Of a stretch of 38,654 nucleotides of DNA, positions 23,856 to 32,164 are shown in pieces (the stretch's first letter is position 1; the number at the start of each line of letters is the position of its first letter). This DNA is from an uncultured Clostridia bacterium. GTDB lineage: Bacteria; Bacillota; Clostridia; Oscillospirales; QAKW01. The stretch covers positions 1 to 38,654 of the forward strand of contig CALXGQ010000020.1 of the NCBI GenBank assembly GCA_944387895.1. Direction: 5' to 3'. Below the pieces are notes generated by a model that had not been told where the DNA came from, did not search any database, and was given only the letters and a program-made list of their open reading frames with translations. Both the position numbers and the translations under genes were made by a program.

Positions 23856-24362
23856 ATGAATCAGAATGAATTTTATACGATCGGGTTTGGCCGTATCCTG
23901 ACCCGGGTGCCGGACGCCGCCGCCCGGCTGCAGGGCAGCGCGGAATATCCCGACGTAACGGGACTGGCGCGGTTTTACGACACGCCTTTCGGCTGTCTGA
24001 TCGCGGTAGAGGCAGAAGGCCTGCCCTACCACGAGGGAAGGTGTGAAAAGCATTTTTTCGGGATGCATATTCACCAGGGTTTCCGGTGTTCCAGCGGAAC
24101 GCCGGGGATGCCCTTTGAAGACGCCGGCGCCCATTATAATCCGGACCAGTGCCTGCATCCCCAGCACGCCGGAGATCTGCCGCCGCTTCTGGAGGGGAAC
24201 GGCCGGGCTTTTTCCGCCGTTCTGGCGGGGGAGCTGCGGGTGCAGGAGCTTCTTGGGAAAACCCTCATTGTGCATACCGACCCGGATGATTTCCATAGCC
24301 AGCCCGCCGGCAATGCGGGAGCCAGAATGGCCTGCGGGATCATTCTGCCGGTCCGGCGCTGA
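23856..24362 (+). CDS. sodC: Cu/Zn superoxide dismutase family protein
   Basis: A 168-residue Cu/Zn-SOD-like protein. Family ligands can be placed: H71 and H73 in MHIHQGF, H93 in GAHYNP, H101, H104 and D107 in HPQHAGDLP, and H140 in VHTDPDDF; C78 and C160 (MACGII) fit the conserved disulfide, and QPAGNAGARMACG is the signature tail. There is no signal peptide, unlike most bacterial SodC, so it may act in the cytoplasm or bind other metals. GAGGTG lies before the start. A CCGGCC/GGCCGG stem sits 20 bp upstream. No promoter was confidently placed between srtB and this gene. Confidence 0.88.
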   Translation: MNQNEFYTIGFGRILTRVPDAAARLQGSAEYPDVTGLARFYDTPFGCLIAVEAEGLPYHEGRCEKHFFGMHIHQGFRCSSGTPGMPFEDAGAHYNPDQCLHPQHAGDLPPLLEGNGRAFSAVLAGELRVQELLGKTLIVHTDPDDFHSQPAGNAGARMACGIILPVRR

Positions 24363-24429
24363 GGAGAGCAGCGGCTTTCCAGACGAAAAGAACCATAATT
24401 TAATTTAAAATAAGACAGGAAAAAAGAGT

Positions 24430-25125
24430 ATGAAAAATAAAATCCGTCCGATCCAGTTTATCCCGCTTTTCTTTGCGGGCTTCATCAACGCCGTTGGCGT
24501 CACGTTGTTTTTAACGCCGGTGCAGCTTTTCGATAGCGGCTTTTCCGGTACCGCCTTTTTGCTGGACGTGATCACGCCGCCTTATCTGGTGATGAGTATG
24601 TTTCTGGTTGTGCTGAACGTCCCGCTTTTTTTGCTGGCGGCGCGGCGGCTGGGCTGGACGTTTGTGATCTGTTCCCTTTTCGGCGTGGGGGTCTATGCGG
24701 GCTTTTCTCTGCTGTTCCATACCGTTCTGCCGATCGATTTTTCCGCCGGCTCCCCGATCGTGGGGGAGGATATGCTGCTGGCCGCGCTTTTTGGCGGGTT
24801 TCTTTCCGGCGTGGGCAGCGGGATGGTGATCCGTTTCGGCGGCGCCATCGACGGCGCAGAGGTTCTGGCGGTGCTCCATGCCAAAAGGCTGGGGCTGTCG
24901 GTGGGCAATTTCATGATGATCTATAACGTGATTTTGTATAGCATTGCGGCGCTGGTGTTCCGGAGCTGGATCATTCCGCTGTATTCGGTGGTGGCCTATG
25001 CGGTGGGGAATAAGACCATCGATTTTGTGGTCGATGGCTTTGACCGGGGAAATTCCGTATTTATCGTCACCGAAAAAAATCCGATCTTGCCGCGCAACTC
25101 GGCGCTATGCTGGGGCGGGGCGTGA
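24430..25125 (+). CDS. YitT family membrane protein, N-terminal part (frameshifted)
   Basis: The 231-residue frame holds about six membrane segments with the YitT/DUF161 pattern (TPVQLFDSGFSGTAFLLD, FGGFLSGVGSGMVIRFGGAIDGAEVLAVL). YitT proteins are unassigned transporters with a cytosolic DUF2179 domain. That domain begins at FIVTEK and is then lost: the frame runs into NPILPRNSALCWGGA and stops. The missing domain is intact in the -1 frame (25080-25349). The change occurs at seven A (25073-25079), read GAA AAA AAT. Either a one-base deletion, a sequencing error in the homopolymer, or programmed -1 frameshifting at A_AAA_AAT would explain it. Confidence 0.85.
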   Translation: MKNKIRPIQFIPLFFAGFINAVGVTLFLTPVQLFDSGFSGTAFLLDVITPPYLVMSMFLVVLNVPLFLLAARRLGWTFVICSLFGVGVYAGFSLLFHTVLPIDFSAGSPIVGEDMLLAALFGGFLSGVGSGMVIRFGGAIDGAEVLAVLHAKRLGLSVGNFMMIYNVILYSIAALVFRSWIIPLYSVVAYAVGNKTIDFVVDGFDRGNSVFIVTEKNPILPRNSALCWGGA

Positions 25126-25349
25126 CGCTGCTGGATTCCTACGGCGGGTACTCCGGCGAGGAGAAAACCCTGATCTACTGCGTTGTCAACCGGTTTGAAA
25201 TCGGCATGGTGAAGCGGTTGGTCATCGAGCACGAGCCGGACGCCTTCATGGCGGTGGGCGACGTATCCGAAACCGTCGGCGGAGCCGGGACCCGGTTTTC
25301 TCTGGGGCGGATGCGGCGGGAAAGAAAAGCCCGCCGCCGCGGCCGATGA
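25080..25349 (+). pseudogene. YitT C-terminal DUF2179 domain in the -1 frame
   Basis: Starting at TCC (25080) the frame reads SDLAAQLGAMLGRG, then YGGYSGEEKTLIYCVVNRFE, a normal YitT DUF2179 domain, ending with a basic tail RERKARRRGR. An ATG at 25107 lies within it, but no good ribosome binding site precedes it, so it is more likely the detached or frameshifted end of the 24430 gene than an independent gene. Joined, the product would be about 306 residues, normal for YitT. Confidence 0.75.
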
Positions 25350-25411
25350 GCCTCTTTGGAGCGGACTGCCCGCGCCGGGAAAAGAGGGCGCCGAAAAGAA
25401 ATAAAATAAGT

Positions 25412-25440
25412 TGCATTTTGGCGGGGGTCGTGCTATAATC
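25412..25440 (+). promoter_or_regulatory. Sigma-A promoter of thrS
   Basis: -35 TTGCAT (25412-25417), 17-bp spacer, -10 TATAAT (25435-25440) with TGC before it. The start near 25447 rules out an ATG at 25442 and leaves a leader of about 43 nt, without a T-box. Confidence 0.75.
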
Positions 25441-25489
25441 GATGTTAACAGTTCTGGAAACTGAAAATTTTGAATGTGTGGTGAAAAAT

Positions 25490-27424
25490 ATGCAATTGAT
25501 ACTGAACGGTCAGAGGATCGAAGCGGAAAACAGCGCAACGGTTTTTGACGCAGCTTTTGCCGCGGATCCTGCTGCGGCGCGGGAAGCGGTCTGCGCGCTG
25601 GTAAACGGAGAGGTGCGGGAGATGACCTGGGTTCCTGCGGAAGGGGACGCGGTGACGACCCTGACCTTTGAAGACGACCGGGCAAAGAAGGTTTTCTGGC
25701 ACACCACATCTCATGTGCTGGCTCAGGCCGTAAAGCGGCTGTTTCCGGAAGCGAAGCTGGCGATCGGCCCGGCGATCGATACCGGGTTCTACTATGATTT
25801 TGAGGTGGCGACGCCTTTTACGGCCGAAGATTTGCAGAAGATCACGGCTGAAATGAAAAAGATCGTGAAGGAGCGGCTGCGTCTGGAGCGGTTCGAGCTT
25901 TCCGTCGGGGAGGCGGAGGAGCTGATGAAGGCGGAGCCGTATAAGCTGGAGCTGATTGCGGAGCACGCGGGCAAGGGCGAGAAGATCTCCTTTTACCGGC
26001 AGGGCGAATTTGTGGATCTCTGCGCCGGCCCTCATCTTTTCGACGTTTCCAAAATCAAGGCGATCGCGCTGCTGAGCTCCACCGGCGCCTATTGGCGCGG
26101 AGATTCCAAAAATACGATGCTGCAACGCATCTACGGCGTATCCTATCCGAAGGCCGCCGATCTGGAAGCCCGGCTGGCGGAGATGGAAGAGGCCCGCAAG
26201 CGGGACCATAATAAGCTGGGTCGGGAGCTGGAGTATTTCACAACCTCCGACGTGATCGGGCAGGGTCTGCCGATCCTGCTGCCGAAGGGCGCCCGGGTGA
26301 TCCAGATCCTGCAGCGCTGGATCGAGGACGAGGAGGAAAAGCGCGGCTATCTTCTGACGAAAACGCCGCTGATGGCCAAAAGCGATCTCTATAAGATTTC
26401 CGGGCACTGGGATCATTACCGGGACGGGATGTTTGTTCTGGGCGATCCCAACGATGAGGAGAGCGAGTGCTTTGCGCTGCGGCCGATGACCTGCCCCTTC
26501 CAGTATCAGGTTTTTCTGAACAGAATGCGCTCTTATCGCGACCTGCCCATGCGCCTTGGAGAAACCTCCACTCTTTTCCGCAATGAGGATAGCGGCGAGA
26601 TGCACGGCCTGATCCGGGTGCGGCAGTTCACGATCTCCGAAGGGCACCTGATTCTCCGGCCGGATCAGCTGGAGGAAGAGTTCAAGGGCTGCCTGGAGCT
26701 GGCGAAATACTGCCTGGATACGCTGGGCATGCTGGAGGACTGCACCTTCCGCTTTTCGCAGTGGGATCCCGAAAACAGGGAAAAATACATCGGCACTCCC
26801 GCCCAATGGGAGGAAGCCCAGGAGATCATGGGCAGGATCCTCGACGATCTGCAGGTAGCGTATACGATCGGGATCGACGAAGCCGCCTTTTACGGGCCGA
26901 AGCTGGATATCCAGTACCACAATGTTTTCGGCAAGGAGGATACCATCGTCACCATTCAGGTGGATCAGATGCTGGCGGAGCAGTTCGATATGAGCTATAT
27001 CGATCAGAACGGGCAGAAGGTGCGTCCCTATATCATCCACCGCACGTCGATGGGCTGCTATGAACGGACGCTGGCGTATCTGATCGAAAAATATGCCGGC
27101 GCTCTGCCGGTATGGATGGCACCGGAGCAGGTGCGGATCCTGCCCATCAGCGAACGCACGATGGATCAGGCCCGCGGGATCCTGAACCGGCTGCGCAGCG
27201 CCGGCCTGCGCGCAGAGCTGGACGAGCGCAACGAAAAGATCGGCTATAAGATCCGCGAGGCGCAGATGCAGAAAATCCCCTATATGCTGATCATCGGCGA
27301 AAAGGAAGCGGAATCGGGCACCGTTTCGGTGCGCAGCCGCCAGGGCGGCGATCTCGGCTCCATGCCGGTGGAGGCGTTTATCTCCATGATCCGGGAAGCC
27401 ATTGATACAAAGGCGAAAAATTAA
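25490..27424 (+). CDS. thrS: Threonyl-tRNA synthetase
   Basis: A 644-residue class II synthetase with the full set of domains: N-terminal TGS domain (1-61), the N2 editing domain with HTTSHVLAQAVKRLF and the C-x-GPH motif (VDLCAGPHLFD), the catalytic core with LRPMTCPFQYQVF, FRNEDSGEMHGLIRVRQFT and HRTSMGCYERTLAYLIE, and the C-terminal anticodon-binding domain (WMAPEQVRILPI onward). The open frame begins 16 codons earlier at 25442, but that ATG lies almost inside the promoter; ATG 25490, preceded by GGTGA, is chosen. A strong terminator follows. Confidence 0.96.
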   Translation: MQLILNGQRIEAENSATVFDAAFAADPAAAREAVCALVNGEVREMTWVPAEGDAVTTLTFEDDRAKKVFWHTTSHVLAQAVKRLFPEAKLAIGPAIDTGFYYDFEVATPFTAEDLQKITAEMKKIVKERLRLERFELSVGEAEELMKAEPYKLELIAEHAGKGEKISFYRQGEFVDLCAGPHLFDVSKIKAIALLSSTGAYWRGDSKNTMLQRIYGVSYPKAADLEARLAEMEEARKRDHNKLGRELEYFTTSDVIGQGLPILLPKGARVIQILQRWIEDEEEKRGYLLTKTPLMAKSDLYKISGHWDHYRDGMFVLGDPNDEESECFALRPMTCPFQYQVFLNRMRSYRDLPMRLGETSTLFRNEDSGEMHGLIRVRQFTISEGHLILRPDQLEEEFKGCLELAKYCLDTLGMLEDCTFRFSQWDPENREKYIGTPAQWEEAQEIMGRILDDLQVAYTIGIDEAAFYGPKLDIQYHNVFGKEDTIVTIQVDQMLAEQFDMSYIDQNGQKVRPYIIHRTSMGCYERTLAYLIEKYAGALPVWMAPEQVRILPISERTMDQARGILNRLRSAGLRAELDERNEKIGYKIREAQMQKIPYMLIIGEKEAESGTVSVRSRQGGDLGSMPVEAFISMIREAIDTKAKN

Positions 27425-27457
27425 AAAAAGCGGGCTTTGAAAAAAGCCCGCTTTTTT
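27424..27457 (+). terminator. Terminator of thrS
   Basis: AAAAAAGCGGGCTT pairs with AAGCCCGCTTTTTT across a short loop (27424-27437 with 27444-27457), immediately at the thrS stop codon. The A-run makes it usable on both strands. Confidence 0.85.
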
Positions 27458-27481
27458 ATGCAGAATGCCCCAATTCGAGGA

Positions 27482-27497
27482 GGTGTAATTTTACACC
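27482..27497. repeat. Dispersed palindrome, copy 3 of 3
   Basis: GGTGTAATTTTACACC, an exact reverse complement of the core at 228-243. It lies between the thrS terminator and the glycoside hydrolase promoter (-35 at 27529), 32 bp upstream of the latter. Confidence 0.7.
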
Positions 27498-27528
27498 ATT
27501 TATGACGCAAAGACGTCGATTTTTATGC

Positions 27529-27557
27529 TTGCTTTTTTAGTGGAAGTGTAGTAAAAT
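27529..27557 (+). promoter_or_regulatory. Probable promoter of the glycoside hydrolase gene
   Basis: -35 TTGCTT (27529-27534), 17-bp spacer, -10 TAAAAT (27552-27557), 26 bp before the start codon. The palindrome at 27482-27497 is about 65 bp upstream of the start point and could be an operator. Confidence 0.6.
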
Positions 27558-27583
27558 TGTGAAAAACTTAAGGAGGCTTAGTC

Positions 27584-29326
27584 ATGCACGATTTGAGAAT
27601 GGAATATCCCCGCCCGCTGCTGGAGCGCAAGGACTGGATTTGCCTGAACGGGCAGTGGGAATTTGAAATGGATACCGCCGAGGTCGGCCATTTTAAGGAA
27701 TACTGGAACCGTCCGTCGCTGGATGGAGAAATCACCGTTCCCTATTGCCCGGAAAGCGTTCTTTCCGGCGTGGGGCATACGGATTTTATCGGCTGCGTCT
27801 GGTATCGCAAAACCTTTACGCTGCCGGAGAGCTTCCGGGGCAGGCGCATCATTCTCCATTTCGGTGCGGTGGACTATCTTGCGACCGTTTATGTCAACGG
27901 CCGGGAGGTGGGGAGCCATCAAGGCGGCTATACGCCTTTTTCCTTCGACATCACTGATCAGCTGACCGAGGGTGAAAATGTTCTGGTCGTAAGGGCGGTG
28001 GATCATGAGCGGGAAGAGCGCCAGCCCTCCGGCAAGCAGAGCCATCTGAAGCTTTATTCCTGCGGCTGTTCCTATACCCGCGTTACCGGGATCTGGCAGA
28101 CCGTATGGCTGGAGCCGGTGCACGAGGCGCATATTTTGGGCTATCGCTCCTATCCAAACGTGAGCAGCGGCAGCATAACGCTGCAGGTGCAGGTAACGGC
28201 CGCCGCCATCGGCAGAGTGCTTGGGGTAAAGGCTTTTTATCAGGGAAAGCCCATGGGCGAAACGGCTGCGGAGGTGCAGGGAAATAGCGTGACCGTGACC
28301 ATTCCGCTGGCGGAAAAGCACCTTTGGGAGATCGGCAAGGGTCGTCTTTATGATCTGGAGCTGACGCTGGAGGGCGCCGATTGCGCCGCCGGCTATTTCG
28401 GGCTGCGTGAAGTGGGGCTGACAAGCCGGGGCATGACGCTGAATGGAAAGGTGTTTTTCGGGCGGTGGGTTCTGGATCAGGGCTACTATCCCGATGGGAT
28501 TTACACCGCGCCTTCCGACGCGGCGCTGAAGAAGGATATCGAGGACTCCATGGCGCTGGGCTTCAACGGCGCGCGTCTGCATCAGAAGATCTTTGAACCG
28601 CGGTTTCTCTATTGGGCGGACCGGCTGGGCTATACCGTCTGGGGGGAGCACGGGAACTGGGGACTGAACGTCTGGGACGTAGACAGCATCCCGAATTTTC
28701 TGCCGGAGTGGCTGGAAGCGGTAGAGCGTGATTTCAGCCATCCTTCTCTGATCGGTTGGATCCCCCTGAACGAAACCTGGGACAACAATAAAACAGGCCA
28801 GCATCAATGCGATGCGCTGCTGGAGCTGACCTACCGTGCCACCAAGGCGGCCGATCCCACCCGCCCGGTGATCGATTCCAGCGGATCGATCCATGTGGTA
28901 ACGGATATTCACGATGTGCATGATTATGAGCAGGATCCGGTTCTGTTTGCCGGGTATTACGATAAGATCGATGAGGGCGTGGTTCAGTGCCAGCTCAAGC
29001 GCAGGCCTCAGTATGCGGCGCGCGTCCGGTATCGGGGCGGGCCGGTCTATGTGAGCGAATACGGCGGCATCAAATGGAATTCCTCCAGGGTCGGGAACGC
29101 CTGGGGCTACGGGCACGAGGTGAAAACGGAGGAGGAATTTATCGAGCGGTACCGCGGCCTGACGGACGTTCTGCTGGATAATGAGAACGTGATGGGCTTC
29201 TGCTATACCCAGCTTTACGATGTGGAGCAGGAGTGCAACGGCCTTCTGACCTATGAGCGCGCCTTTAAATTTGATCCGGAAATTTTCCATAAGATCAACA
29301 CCAGAAAGGCAAAAATCGAAGAATAA
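27584..29326 (+). CDS. Glycoside hydrolase family 2 protein (beta-galactosidase/glucuronidase type)
   Basis: A 580-residue GH2-type enzyme in three domains: N-terminal jelly-roll sugar-binding domain (about 1-185; WYRKTFTLP, VYVNGREVGSHQGGYTPFSFDIT), an Ig-like domain (about 186-280) and a TIM barrel (about 285-570). Acid/base E397 (PLNETWD) and nucleophile E492 (VSEYGG) are in place. It lacks the long C-terminal domains of LacZ, and no signal peptide is seen, so it acts on imported small glycosides. Specificity cannot be read. AAGGAGG precedes the start. A DUF4838 gene follows, with a terminator between. Confidence 0.93.
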   Translation: MHDLRMEYPRPLLERKDWICLNGQWEFEMDTAEVGHFKEYWNRPSLDGEITVPYCPESVLSGVGHTDFIGCVWYRKTFTLPESFRGRRIILHFGAVDYLATVYVNGREVGSHQGGYTPFSFDITDQLTEGENVLVVRAVDHEREERQPSGKQSHLKLYSCGCSYTRVTGIWQTVWLEPVHEAHILGYRSYPNVSSGSITLQVQVTAAAIGRVLGVKAFYQGKPMGETAAEVQGNSVTVTIPLAEKHLWEIGKGRLYDLELTLEGADCAAGYFGLREVGLTSRGMTLNGKVFFGRWVLDQGYYPDGIYTAPSDAALKKDIEDSMALGFNGARLHQKIFEPRFLYWADRLGYTVWGEHGNWGLNVWDVDSIPNFLPEWLEAVERDFSHPSLIGWIPLNETWDNNKTGQHQCDALLELTYRATKAADPTRPVIDSSGSIHVVTDIHDVHDYEQDPVLFAGYYDKIDEGVVQCQLKRRPQYAARVRYRGGPVYVSEYGGIKWNSSRVGNAWGYGHEVKTEEEFIERYRGLTDVLLDNENVMGFCYTQLYDVEQECNGLLTYERAFKFDPEIFHKINTRKAKIEE

Positions 29327-29354
29327 CGCCCTTCCCGGCGCGTTCCGGGAAGAA

Positions 29355-29398
29355 AAAAAGAGCGCCCCGATTTTGGGGCACCCAGAGTTCCTCTTTTT
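29355..29398 (+). terminator. Terminator after the glycoside hydrolase
   Basis: Outer stem AAAAAGAG/CTCTTTTT (29355-29362 with 29391-29398) encloses an inner GCCCC/GGGGC stem (29364-29368 with 29375-29379), ending in T5. A CTTCCCGG/CCGGGAAG stem at 29331-29352 precedes it. It lies within 46 bp of the next gene, so readthrough may be allowed. Confidence 0.55.
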
Positions 29399-29443
29399 GA
29401 AGGATTATTTGGGATTGGCAGAATGGAAAGGAGATGGGCTCTT

Positions 29444-31390
29444 ATGTATATCATTCATAAAATCACGCAAAATACGACGGTAGATTTTGCGGCGGAGGAG
29501 CTGAAAAAGTATCTTCGCATGATGATGCCCCGCTGCGGCGAGATTTCCATTGATTATGATACCCGGGCTACCGCCGGGTTCCGTCTGGGCCTGATGCAGA
29601 CCTTTGGGCTGGATCTCTCCGATGCGGCGGATCCTTCCAAGGATGATGTCGTTTATCTGGATACCGATGAAAACGGCGGCGTCATTGCCGGCTCCAACCC
29701 CGGAGCGCTGCTGATCGCGGTGTATCGCTATCTGCGGTTCTGCGGCTGCCGCTGGTTGTTTCCCGGCGTGGACGGGGAGAAGATCCCCGTGATTGAGAGT
29801 CTGCCTCCGGTGACCTATCGGAAGCTGGCGGATCATCGTTACCGCGGCCAGTGCAACGAAGGCGCGGAATACCAGCAGAGCATGATGGAGAGCATTGACT
29901 TCACCCCCAAGATCGGCCTGAATACCTATATGCTGGAGTTCGACAATCCGTATGTCTACTATAGCTTCTTCTACGATCATCTATACAACTCCATGCGGGA
30001 GAAGGAAAGCGTCAGCCATGAAACGGTTTTGCAATGGAAGCGCCAGTGCGAGGTGGAGATCCAGAAGCGGGGTCTGCGTTTCCATGATATGGGCCATGGA
30101 TGGACGGTAGGACCCTTCGGTATCGATACGACGGAAGGCTGGGTGCAGGGGGGCGATGAGCCTCCTGCCGACGTCCGGCAGCACTTTGCGCTGGTGGACG
30201 GCAAGCGCCGATTCTTCCAGGGCGTGCCCCTGAACACCAATAACTGTATGTCCAATCCTGAAACACGGCGGATCATTGCCGAATATGTAGCAGACTATGC
30301 CGAAAAGCAGAATAATGTAGATTTTCTCCATATCTGGCTGGCCGACGGCAACAATAACCATTGTGAGTGCGAGAATTGCCGGAAAAAGCGGGCTTCCGAC
30401 TGGTATGTGGTACTGCTCAACGACATTGACGCGGAGCTGACCCGCCGGAAGCTGAATACTCACCTGGTGTTCATTCAGTATTACGATACCTTCTGGGGCC
30501 CGGTGGAGGAAGTTTTCAACAATCCCGACCGGTTTACCATGCTCTACGCCCCCATCACCCGGCTGTATTGCGAGAGCTACATGCTGGACGCCGATGAGAG
30601 TCAGGTGGAGCCCTACGTGCTGAATAAGCATCACTTTCCCCAGGGCATGGCTGCCTGCCTGGGTTATCTGCATAAGGAGTGGAAGCCCGTCTGGAAGGGC
30701 GATTGCTTCTGTTATGAGTACCATTTTTGGATCCGCCAGTTCTATGATCCTACCGGGCTGCATATCGCCCGGCTGATTCATGAAGATATCCGCGGCCTGA
30801 AGAAGCATGGTCTGGATGGGATTGTGGAGGACGGCTCCCAGCGCAGCTTTTTCCCCAACGGGCTGGCTTTCTATGTCTACGGCGAAACCCTGTTTGACAG
30901 TTCCGTGGAATTTGACAATTTGCTGGCGGATTACTACCGTCACGCCTACGGCGAAAAATGGCGGGATGTCCTTGCTTATCTGGAGCGGCTCAGCGCCTGC
31001 TTTGATCATGAATACATGGCTGGCCACCGCTCTTTGGATCTTTCTATCGGAAAGGCCTATAATCCCGCCATGGCGGAGCAGCTTGCCGGCGTCAGCGCTG
31101 TGACCCAGGCGTTTGCCCCGGTGATCGAGCAGCAGCGTAAAGAGCCGATGCCCCGCGCCTGTACCATCGCCTGGAAGCTTTTGCAGAACCATGCGGACTT
31201 TGTCGACTATCTGGCAGAAGTGGCGATGAAGCGGGCGGTGGGTGACAATCTGGGCGCCATCGCTTCGGAAAAGCGGTTCCGGGATGACTTTTCCCGGCGG
31301 GAAATCGAGCTGCAGCCCTATTACGATCAGTTTATGGTCCGGAATTCTTATCGGGGATCGGGCATTTTTGAACGATCAAAGAAGAAGTAA
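29444..31390 (+). CDS. DUF4838 domain protein (glycoside-hydrolase-like)
   Basis: A 648-residue protein with the layout of DUF4838 proteins: an N-terminal alpha/beta domain like that preceding GH20/GH67 barrels (about 1-120; AAEELKKYLRMMM and GVIAGSNPGALLIAVYRYL), then a barrel with IWLADGNNNHCECENC (298-312), the family's Asp plus CxC-x2-C cluster, and an alpha-helical C-terminus. Function is not established; a role on glucuronide-type or plant glycans is plausible from the fold. No signal peptide. The upstream ATG at 29423 is out of place; AGGAGA precedes 29444. Codon use is less GC-biased than in neighbours, with more T-ending codons. Confidence 0.85.
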   Translation: MYIIHKITQNTTVDFAAEELKKYLRMMMPRCGEISIDYDTRATAGFRLGLMQTFGLDLSDAADPSKDDVVYLDTDENGGVIAGSNPGALLIAVYRYLRFCGCRWLFPGVDGEKIPVIESLPPVTYRKLADHRYRGQCNEGAEYQQSMMESIDFTPKIGLNTYMLEFDNPYVYYSFFYDHLYNSMREKESVSHETVLQWKRQCEVEIQKRGLRFHDMGHGWTVGPFGIDTTEGWVQGGDEPPADVRQHFALVDGKRRFFQGVPLNTNNCMSNPETRRIIAEYVADYAEKQNNVDFLHIWLADGNNNHCECENCRKKRASDWYVVLLNDIDAELTRRKLNTHLVFIQYYDTFWGPVEEVFNNPDRFTMLYAPITRLYCESYMLDADESQVEPYVLNKHHFPQGMAACLGYLHKEWKPVWKGDCFCYEYHFWIRQFYDPTGLHIARLIHEDIRGLKKHGLDGIVEDGSQRSFFPNGLAFYVYGETLFDSSVEFDNLLADYYRHAYGEKWRDVLAYLERLSACFDHEYMAGHRSLDLSIGKAYNPAMAEQLAGVSAVTQAFAPVIEQQRKEPMPRACTIAWKLLQNHADFVDYLAEVAMKRAVGDNLGAIASEKRFRDDFSRREIELQPYYDQFMVRNSYRGSGIFERSKKK

Positions 31391-31452
31391 AAGGCGAAAC
31401 GGGAATAGGGCGCCGTGGCATTAAAACAGGGATAAAGCGCTGTGTTTTTAAG

Positions 31453-31483
31453 GGGGGGTTCGCTCGGAGCGAACCCCCCTTTT
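31453..31483 (+). terminator. Terminator after the DUF4838 gene
   Basis: A very GC-rich perfect stem (31453-31465 with 31467-31479, realistic loop CTCGGAG) is followed by TTTT. The rest of 31391-31573 shows only another GC-rich stem near 31549 and no gene. Confidence 0.75.
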
Positions 31484-31573
31484 CCCGGCTGATGGGCGCA
31501 GCGCGGCTGCGGCTGAAGGAAAGATGCAGCTTTTCGCCCGGCGTCCGCAGGCGGACGGGGCAGCCGTTTTTTG

Positions 31574-32068
31574 CTAAGATACCGTCAAAAAGCGCTGCAG
31601 GTTATAGCGGTCGATCATGCGCAGAAAGGGAACGCCGATGGCGAAGCAGACGACAAATTCGCTGGCGGCGACCTCGCCCACCATGGTCAGCCAGGGCAGC
31701 CATGCGAAGGAGCCGTTCAGCATGAAGGTCAGCATGGTGCCGATGATCAGCCCGTTGAAAAGAATCGGCCAGAGGGGCGCGATCAGGATCTTCCGGGATC
31801 GGTAGGTGAAGCAGGCGGCAACCAGCGTTGCCAGCGATCCGAAGAGGACGTCCCATACGGTGGAAAAAAGCAGGTTGGAAATCAGGCAACCGATGGTGAC
31901 GCCGGGGATGGCCCAGGGCGTAAAAAAAGGCAGCAGCGTCAGCACTTCGGCGATCCGGAATTGGATGGGGCCGAAGGCGACCTGGCCGAAGGGCAGCGTA
32001 AAAACAACATAAAGCGCGGCGATGAGGCCGGCGATCGCCAGCCCCCTGACAGGGAAATACTTGTTCAT
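31574..32068 (-). CDS. queT: QueT family queuosine precursor transporter
   Basis: A 164-residue membrane protein with five to six helices and the QueT pattern: GLIAALYVVFTLPFGQVAFGPIQFRIAEVLTLLPFF and IPGVTIGCLISNLL. QueT is the proposed substrate-binding (S) component of an ECF-type transporter for a queuosine precursor; the energising subunits are not in the window. A preQ1-type riboswitch is predicted to cover its ribosome binding site (32078-32124), which is the usual control for this family. AAGGAG lies before ATG 32068. Confidence 0.9.
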   Translation of the reverse strand: MNKYFPVRGLAIAGLIAALYVVFTLPFGQVAFGPIQFRIAEVLTLLPFFTPWAIPGVTIGCLISNLLFSTVWDVLFGSLATLVAACFTYRSRKILIAPLWPILFNGLIIGTMLTFMLNGSFAWLPWLTMVGEVAASEFVVCFAIGVPFLRMIDRYNLQRFLTVS

Positions 32069-32077
32069 TTTTTTAAT

Positions 32078-32124
32078 CTCCTTAGTATATGTTTATAGTC
32101 CGGGCAGGAACATTTCGACGGACT
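32078..32124 (-). ncRNA. Candidate preQ1-I riboswitch
   Basis: On the minus strand, AGTCCG (32119-32124) pairs with CGGACT (32097-32102) around a 16-nt loop with TTCCTGCC, followed by an A-rich tail and ACTAAGGAG. Loop TTCCT can pair with the Shine-Dalgarno AGGAG, the pseudoknot used by translational preQ1-I switches. The queT context strongly supports it, although individual loop positions do not all match the consensus from memory. Confidence 0.6.
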
Positions 32125-32135
32125 GAACCGGCCGG

Positions 32136-32164
32136 AAAGAGGGGCGCTTCCGCGCCCCTCTTTT
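32136..32164. terminator. Hairpin between gltX and queT
   Basis: A perfect 11-bp stem (32137-32147 with 32152-32162, TTCC loop). The better T-run is on the plus strand (TTTTCGTTTT); on the minus strand only CTTTCC follows, so gltX transcripts may read through into queT. Confidence 0.6.
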
